A DNA stretch of 64,000 bases from Onchocerca volvulus. Lineage: Eukaryota; Nematoda; Chromadorea; Rhabditida; Onchocercidae. Under the pieces are notes generated by a model, which worked only from the letters and a program-made list of their open reading frames with translations, was not told where the DNA came from and searched no databases. Location of the stretch: assembly GCA_000499405.2 (NCBI GenBank), contig HG738138.1:4762368-4826367 (forward strand). The letters run 5' to 3'. This document shows, piece by piece, positions 56,429 through 64,000 of the stretch. Position 1 is the first letter of the stretch; every line of letters begins with the position of its first letter. A program made the position numbers and the translations under genes.

Positions 56429-59400
56429 ATGAGTACAGCTCCAAATACTACTATTCGTAAACCAACCACAAAGCCAGAACTTGGCTTTTTCGTTTATTTA
56501 TTAGCATTTATGGCTGTGATTGGCGGCTTTTTATTTGGCTATGATACGGGTATTGTTTCAAGTACAATGCTCTATGTGCCACACAATATTGGTATGAGGC
56601 CAATGAACACGCTTTGGAAGGAACTGATCGTCAGCATAACACCAGGTATTTCATTTTTTTTTTTTTTGTTACTCCATTTTAAATTCGTCTGTAACTACAT
56701 CGATAATTCAGATCGCCAAAATGAAACTGATTGAATTAAACATAAATCCATCAACGGAATATATTGAGAAGTTGAAAGGTTGATCGCATGGCTAAATCTA
56801 AATTCATTCTGGGGAAATTAGCCTTCGGATGCATGCCAGTACTGAATAGATACTTTTTATGTCATCTGGGCTCCAAACATCTTTGGAATCTTGATGGCAC
56901 AAATTCGGGGAAACTTTCAATATTGTAATTCTGTTTTAGGCACTGCTGCGATTGGTTCACTATTTGCTGGACCAGCATCTGATTATTTCGGAAGAAAAAA
57001 AGTCATCTTGTCTTCCAGTATTGTCTTTGTGGTTGGAGCAGCTGCTTGTGCGCTGGCTCCAGAAAAAGTAACATTACTTATTGGGAGACTTCTACTCGGT
57101 CTTGCCATAGGTAAATTATTTTTGAACTTTTTCTTTGGTTAGAAAAGTTATTCTGTATTTGTGTAACTTACTGATAACAAGTTGTGTTTATTTTTTTTTT
57201 TTTTTAGGATTTGCATCAATGATAGTGCCAATTTATGTCGGTGAAGCATCGCCCATACACATTCGTGGTATTCTGCTTACTGGTTTTCAACTAATGATCA
57301 CTTTTGGCTTGATGGCTTCCAATTTAATCGCCGGTTTGTCTTAATTTTCGTTGAAATTTAAAAATTTTTGATAAAAAATATTTGATATGAATGTGCTATC
57401 AAAATGACACGCTTCAATTTATCATTAAAAAAATGCGACAGTTGGTATATATTTATTCAAAAATTTCGAAGTTCAACAATAAAATTTTGTTTGAAATTTA
57501 TAATTAAGGTGGATTCTCATATATTGACCCGGTGAATATTGGCTGGCGTTTAATATTCGCATTTGCTGCTTTACCTGGTATAATACAATTTATCGGCTTT
57601 TTATTCCTGCCTGAAAGTCCCCGATGGTTATATAAAATGGAACAGAAGGAAGAAGCCTGCAGAGTTAGTTTATTCAAATTTTTGTGATATAAGTGTATTG
57701 CTTCCAAAATAATTTTTATTTTAAATCATCCTGACTAGAAATGGATATTAAGATATATTCAATCTTTCTTTGGTAGTATTAAGTTAAATTTCTCTTTGAC
57801 CATTAAAACAGCTCACTCCTTTCTCTCGACGCTTAAGTCTTAACTACTCTTATCAATGCTTCTAATCAATAAGCTGTAATAAAAACAAGATTATAGGTTT
57901 TGGGCAAAATATATAATGGATACGAAGATTGGATATCCTATGAAATTTCTGAAAACGCAGAATCACTGGAAAGTGAAAAGAAAGCTAAAGAAGCCGTCGG
58001 AGGTAAGTTATTTTGTTTCATAAATTTAATTTATTTAAATTTGCATTATAAATATTTTCCATCTGTTCACTTTGATGAATCATAATTTCCTTTTTTATAT
58101 GAATGTTATCATTTTCCATAATTTGATCATATCCTTATCATTGCCTATTTACTAATTAGTCAGTTTGAATAGTGCTATTAATCCCATTAATTTTAATAGA
58201 GACGATAAGAAAATCAAATCTGTGCTTATAGAAAAATCAGATTCATATAAGCTGAAATTGCGAATACGTCATTGATTAAGTTGACATCACTGATTAAGTT
58301 TATTAACGAATGGAACTGAATATAAGAATTGCAGAATCGATGTTACTTGGACGAATCTTGACAACACCTCACGTTCGGAAAGCACTTATTGTTGGATGCT
58401 CCTTGCAAGCCTTTCAACAACTTTCTGGAATTAATACCATTATGTTAGTTCCGCATGTTGAAAGTCAGATTTTTTATTGCTTAAAATTAGATGTTTCGAA
58501 ACAACTAAATTTACAATTATATTGAATGATAAAATACCAAAATTATCGCTTTACTATTATTTTGGGCAAAAAATTAAAGATTATAATATCTTATTTCTGC
58601 AAATATGAGCAGCATAATTCAAGGTATTATACCGGTACGATAATTCAATCAGCTGGTGTTCAAGATCCACACACAGCTATTTGGATTTCAGCTGGAATTT
58701 CAAGTAAGTAAACTTATGTTCACGAGAAATCAACAAATTTAAGATAATTTGGATATTTTCACATTATCATAGAAATGAAGTGCATTGAAATGCATAATGT
58801 TTTAGTGAAATGAATGCCAAATCTCCAAGAATTTTCTGATTTTACGCTTCTTAGTTCTCAATATTTTTTGCCATTCAGGCCTCCTTTGAAAGAAAGCAGG
58901 ATCACTTTATATAAATAGCAAAATAGCTTCGCAGTGGGCATCTTTTGTCAATAGTTGGAACTAATTCATATTTAATTTGTTATGACATTTTAAAATCAGA
59001 TTTCAGTATTTATTTTTCTGATTGATCAATTAAAGAAATACATGCAAATTCAACGAAATAATATTTAGGTTATTTTAGAGGTTTAAAATTAATTATTTTA
59101 GGTGTCAATTTCTTGGCCACATTTGTGCCAATGTATCTAATAGAACGTACTGGACGTCGGCTACTCCTGTTCGTATCAATGGTTGGTGTTATTGTGTCAT
59201 TATTTGCTATGGGATGTGCTTTTCTATTGATAAATCTTGATTCACCTGCTTCATTAGATCCAAATACCATTGTTGTTGACAATTCCGTGAATCACTATAT
59301 GCAATGTCGAGAATTAAGGTTCTTTCCTAAACTTAACCTTGATGATAAAATCAAAGAAAAACAAGAATTTGCCATCTGAAAATTGTGTACGATTGAATTT

Positions 59401-61119
59401 TGGCTTCCCATTTTATCATAGAGGCATTATTATGAAAAAAGCAAAAATGCATATTTTTTTTTTAAATCATGACATCCCTTTGCTTATATCAAGTACCATA
59501 ACCTCACAGATATTGAATGAGATGTATTTTCTAGAAAGACCATAAAATTATTTAATTAATTATAATTAATATCATCAAAACAATAGTAATTTGCAGCAAT
59601 TGTGATCATTGCGTTACTGATGAACAATGCGGCTTCTGCCATCCGAGTCTCGATTCGTCTGAAGGGTTCTTTTTTTTTTTTTTTTTGTAATTCCCTTTTT
59701 TTTCTGGCTCATTTAAACTTAAGTAAAAATGTTACTCAAGTAAAAATGTCTTTTTAAGAATGTCCAAAAATTCAGGCAGCAATGTATGAGAATCAACAAT
59801 TTTAAGTTTGGAATAATACTGCGACAAATTTCGCTTCTGAAATTTTATAAAATAAATAGTAATTTCGGAATTTTTCCAATTATCATAAAATTATGTAAAT
59901 ATTTTTAGCTATTGTTTACCATATTCACACAAAACTCCCGAACAGTCACTAACTGGGCCATGCGAAAACAGCAACCAAACAACAACCAGATGGGAACATT
60001 CATTCTGTATATCAAAATATGCAATTTTACCAATTATTGTTATGGTAGCCTATCTGGCATTCTTCTCGATTGGTATCATTTTCTTTAAATTTCAAAATTC
60101 GTAGGTATTGTAAGAATGTTAATTTTTAAGCTTTATGCTCGTAAAAAGAGATAGATAAGTGCTAAGAATGTGCTTCAATGTCTCACAAAGCTATCCGAAC
60201 ATCCGGATAGATCATAAATATACTTCATTAGTAACATCATTAAATATGCTTCATTTGCAGTTAACTAACATGATTAACTATAATGAATCTTATGAGTTCC
60301 CATTTTAAACATTGCTATTGATAGAATTTCAATTTAATGCTTAAGAAATCACCGAATTATCAGTATTTGCTCTAAACTTACGAGCACATGTGTCATCCAA
60401 ATGCATGGATGAATGTGCATAATCTCATTTCTTCTGTGCTTCAAGAGGCAATTTTTCAATAATGAATTTCTATGCGAATTCTATTGTCAGGTTAATCATT
60501 TCAGGTTATGCACCAATGCCCTGGGTGTTAAATGCGGAATTTTATCCACTTTGGGCACGAGGTACATGTTGTGCATTATCAACATGCTTCAACTGGACAT
60601 TTAACTTGATCATTTCTTTGACATTTTTATCCCTCACGCAAGCTGTCACTAAATATGGTTAGTTATTATTCATTTTTATGTTTTTAATTCATAAATTCCA
60701 TGAAGAAAATCTGAAATTCCGATTTTTTAAACATTAGTTAATAGATTTGGAATAATGAAAATCTGCGCAGATAACACAGAAATTGCAAAGAGAAGACCAA
60801 AGATTTGCTTCAAAATTACATTTGACTAAATTTAGCAAAAATGAAAGATGTGAAAATTTAGCAGATATAAAACGGTGCCATTTTAATAATTGTCATTTTA
60901 GGTGCATTTTTCATCTACGGTTGTATAACATGCTTTGCGCTTGTCTTTTTCTACTTTGCTGTACCAGAAACAAAGGGTTACAATATTGAAGAAATCGAAT
61001 TACTGTTCATGTCACGATCTAAGCAAAGACAACAAATTGTGCCAATGGCTGATCAACGACTGAATGAAAAAAGGCACCGCGATATGACAGTCACCTCTAA
61101 TCAATCAGACGTATTTTGA
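56429..61119 (+). CDS. hmit-1: H+/myo-inositol cotransporter, HMIT type (MFS sugar porter)
   Basis: Twelve exons: 56429-56645, 56940-57110, 57208-57333, 57509-57663, 57897-58002, 58335-58443, 58624-58703, 59102-59318, 59597-59665, 59909-60072, 60505-60657, 60902-61119 (stop 61117-61119). All are in phase, giving 594 residues, the usual HMIT size. Sugar-porter signatures are present: [10 protein letters not shown] in helix 1, DYFGRKK in loop 2-3, PESPRWL after helix 6, [12 protein letters not shown] in helix 7, ERTGRRLL in loop 8-9 and PETKG after helix 12. The large extracellular loop before helix 10 carries a Cys-rich plexin-like piece ([15 protein letters not shown]), the feature that separates HMIT from GLUT-type carriers. 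It predicts proton-driven myo-inositol uptake at the plasma membrane. C. elegans has three hmit-1 genes; which one corresponds is unknown. Candidate polyadenylation signals: 61518-61523 and 61733-61738. Confidence 0.9.
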
Positions 61120-62716
61120 TCCAGCCATTAAATGTAATTTTAAATCCCGTCTAGCTGTCAGCTCAAAATTGTATTCAATTTTCTCCATTATTCCAGCATT
61201 GTAAATAACAATCAGGAAATGAAATTTCCAGTGAAATGAACTAATTAATGGAATGAAATTTGTTGCTGGAATTTCAGCATTTTCAATTCCATACTTACAG
61301 CAATGGCAGCGTTTTGTCAGGTTATTTTAAATCCGTTCCAGGATTTATTTCAACAATTTTGCGTTTATTTCGTGTCTTTTATTAGAATGTATGAGAACGA
61401 ATTCCATGTATTTCGTCGATTCACTTCGTATTCAGTTTTATTCCGTTGTCTAAAATCTACTTTATCTGAATTAAAATTTAGATTTACATCTTTTGCTCGA
61501 AATATTTACAGCGGAAAAATAAATCTGCTAATTTTGCAAAATTTCATGAAGGCTCTTCTACTGTTTAAAATAGATTACAAAAATGAAGGTACGTATCGCT
61601 GCTATTCAGAAAGTAAAATTTAAATGACAATAACATAAATTTATGTCTGACATTGAACATCCTGGATTTCATTGTTCGTGTTGACTTTGTCTCATATTTA
61701 GTAAACAATACTGTGTGATTGGATTCAATGTAAATAAACCTCAATATGCTGCTTCATACGCTTTTTTAAAATTTTAAGGCTTAAACATGTCACAGCTTTT
61801 TTCCACACTACAGTGATCCAGTCCTCATGCTAAGAGATTACATTAATGCTCATATGCGCCTGTATAAGATAAAAGCGAATGCAAGAGATTTCTGCTTTCG
61901 ATTTTTTAAATATCGATTTTCTTACCGATTTTTAAAATTTCTGCATATCGAAATTTTTCTTTTTATCGGTGTACTAAAAAAGTGTTAGTACATTATAACT
62001 AATTCTCATAGCTGAAAGTTGTCTAATGAGAGAGATCTGACCGATATTTAACAATTATTTCATCACGAGTATAGCAATTTCGAATTCATTTTTTCATGTA
62101 CAGAGTCCATCTTAGATTAATGGAAAAAATGATACTCTGCTTGAATGGATTAATAAAAAGATAGTAATCAAACTCTCTGAGAATTCAAAAAGTAATCCTG
62201 ATTGCACCTGATGAAATATAGTTATCGAATGAAATATAATGATAAACTGATCTTATTTAGATAGCTCATCCAATAAGTTTTGGTGATGAATGCCATTTAT
62301 TATCGAATGATTAATTCCGCTTGCTTCTTTCCAAAATTTTTCATTTCACAAGACAAGTCGCATATGATTACAATAGAAAAAGAGGAAGGGAAGATGGAAA
62401 TTGGAATACATTAGTTCTCGAGCAATTCGTCGCAGAAAATTCGTAAAACATTGCGTTCTTACGTTTATATACATATGATGGAATGCGCAACAATGTTTCC
62501 GGATTCCTTATCAATGAGGCAATTGCAATATCCTTATCAGTGGGGTAGTTGCACTTAAAATTACCCTCATATCCACAAGGATTTATTAGAAACGATTTTC
62601 ATCTGGCTCAAGTAACAGATGCATGACAAGTATTGTCCCAGAAATGATATCTGAATTTATAAAATATTCATTGTCAAATTTAACAATAATAACAAATATT
62701 ATAAACTAACTGGATC

Positions 62717-62737
62717 CGGCCATGCGGAGCGTGGCCG
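62717..62737. repeat. GC-rich hairpin
   Basis: CGGCCATGC-GGA-GCGTGGCCG forms a 9-bp stem with one A-C mismatch and a 3-nt loop, in an otherwise AT-rich area 48 bp before a copy of the dispersed repeat. Confidence 0.7.
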
Positions 62738-62784
62738 ACCCAGCTGGTCTATGGGAACTGGCCACATTTAGCGTGTTTGGCTTA

Positions 62785-62930
62785 GTTCTCTACCGATTGT
62801 TTTCAAATTTTGACACAACCAATAGACCATCATTTTCATATGGATACGCTTATTTTTTTCACGTGTCACGTCCGTGACAACTAAAAGTAATAGAGGAGTG
62901 AGAGTTTTTTGACTCGCCCCGCAAAGTGCA
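62785..62930 (+). repeat. Diverged copy of the dispersed repeat family
   Basis: TTCTCTACCGATTGTTTTCA and AAATTTTGACACAAC, the palindrome-like ACGTGTCACGTCCGTGACA and GACTCGCCCCGCAAAGTGC align with the distal half of the 22236-22450 copy. The 5' TCTATATAAATAAAA part is missing. Confidence 0.55.
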
Positions 62931-64000
62931 AAGCATCAATTCGCGAATATTCTATTAACCTGAATATCATAAGAAAAAAAATTCCGAAAACAAACATAGT
63001 TTTCATTTTTTTATCTATACACCTAAACACATTTTACCTGTATTTACCTATATAAATTTACTCATACTTTGTCTTTTATTTATGATATCTACACTTATTA
63101 AAACTATATAGACTTCTCGATCAAGTAACTAATCTCACTCTTTTGATCAGTGTTGTGTTGATTTCCTGTTTCCTACTAGTTTATCTCAACCATTAGAATT
63201 TAAACAGAAGTTTCGTTTGCATCGCGTTCCCTATTGTAACAAGTAACACATTAAAATTTTTTTTCACGAGATTTTATTAACACAAAAATTATTGCTATTA
63301 TCTACAGTACCAACAATAAAGCGACTTAATCGACATTACTTGCTTGCAGTGAAGTCTACAATGTTTTGAAAGCTCTGTAAATCATATGAATGGAATCTAA
63401 AGAAATCCTTGCGCAGCTCTTTGTCGGAGAAAATATTCCATTATCTTTTTTCTGCTATAAATTGTGAAGGTCCTAAACAAATCTGGCCTGATGAAAAAAT
63501 AAATCCCTCTTATTCGAATTTCCTTATATTCTCAATTCTGAGGTACGGATAAACATCGGGATTTCTCACAGCACTGACGAATTTAAATATCACGTGAGTA
63601 TATGCAATATGCGAAAAGTTATCGTAACTATTTATTTAAAACAAAAAGCATTACCGCAAAAGTTGCAAACATTACAGTACACTACAGAAAAGGCTAATAC
63701 CACTACTTATAAATGGATCAGTATTCATATGGACAATTTCATTCATCTTAACAAGATCAGAAAATCTTGGAATCATAACTACCAGATGGTCAGGATTATT
63801 GGTATCTCAATCCAATTCTATTCAAAGTGTGTTTAATAATATGATCAATCTTAGAGCATTAAACTAGTTTGAAGAACTGTATTGCAAAAAAAGGCCAAAA
63901 TTATATTGTAGCAGATTGAGCTCCAAATGGTAAAAGAATTAAACAGCGTGTTTTTACAAACGCTCCTCCATTCGAATTAATTCTTTTATACCATCGTACA

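Larger units (their letters stand above)
61120..64000. other. Intergenic region right of the transporter
   Basis: Contains the transporter 3' flank and the GC-rich hairpin plus repeat copy at 62717-62930. Open frames at 61303-61623 and 63594-63836 have no splice support or family resemblance. Confidence 0.5.

Overview
The window looks like a nematode nuclear genome, probably a spirurid or filarial (clade III) worm. It is AT-rich, with small exons, AT-rich introns that mostly end in TTTCAG- or TTTTAG-like acceptors, and gene families typical of nematodes (an EGR homologue, a Zip3/ZHP RING protein, a proton/myo-inositol transporter). The species placement is inference. No bacterial, CRISPR, rRNA or tRNA signal was found. 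All gene models were spliced by hand using GT/AG sites, intron phase and protein continuity, so each total length is a prediction.

Layout. (1) About 1-3078, plus strand: the 3' part of an unidentified gene. (2) 5060-9969, minus strand: an EGR/Krox-type three-zinc-finger transcription factor in 12 exons, convergent with gene 1. (3) 9970-20758: a 10.8 kb gene desert on the upstream side of EGR. It holds perfect matches to the EGR recognition sequence, a (TG)n tract, a G-rich tract, a perfect 18-bp inverted repeat and an X-box-like site. (4) 20762-36873, plus: a 38-exon gene for a predicted 1,913-residue type I membrane protein. It has five tandem cassettes of WAP-WAP-thyroglobulin-1-antistasin-'lustrin' Cys-rich domains, then a Kunitz domain, a juxtamembrane region, a transmembrane helix and a short tail. 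(5) 37693-42189, plus: a RING plus coiled-coil protein of the Zip3/RNF212/ZHP crossover family. (6) 44336-48397, plus: a FAST-kinase-domain/RAP mitochondrial RNA-binding protein. (7) 48398-56428: a gene desert with one long imperfect hairpin. (8) 56429-61119, plus: a 12-exon H+/myo-inositol (HMIT-type) sugar porter. (9) 61120-64000: non-coding, with a dispersed-repeat copy.

The genes do not form an obvious pathway and are best seen as independent neighbours. A dispersed repeat family (terminal motif TCTATATAAATAAAA) occurs at least five times, with three copies inside introns of the protease-inhibitor gene.

Most interesting points: a possible EGR autoregulatory element, the regular five-cassette inhibitor with losses of cysteines in bonded pairs, and two long hairpins that are not explained by genes.
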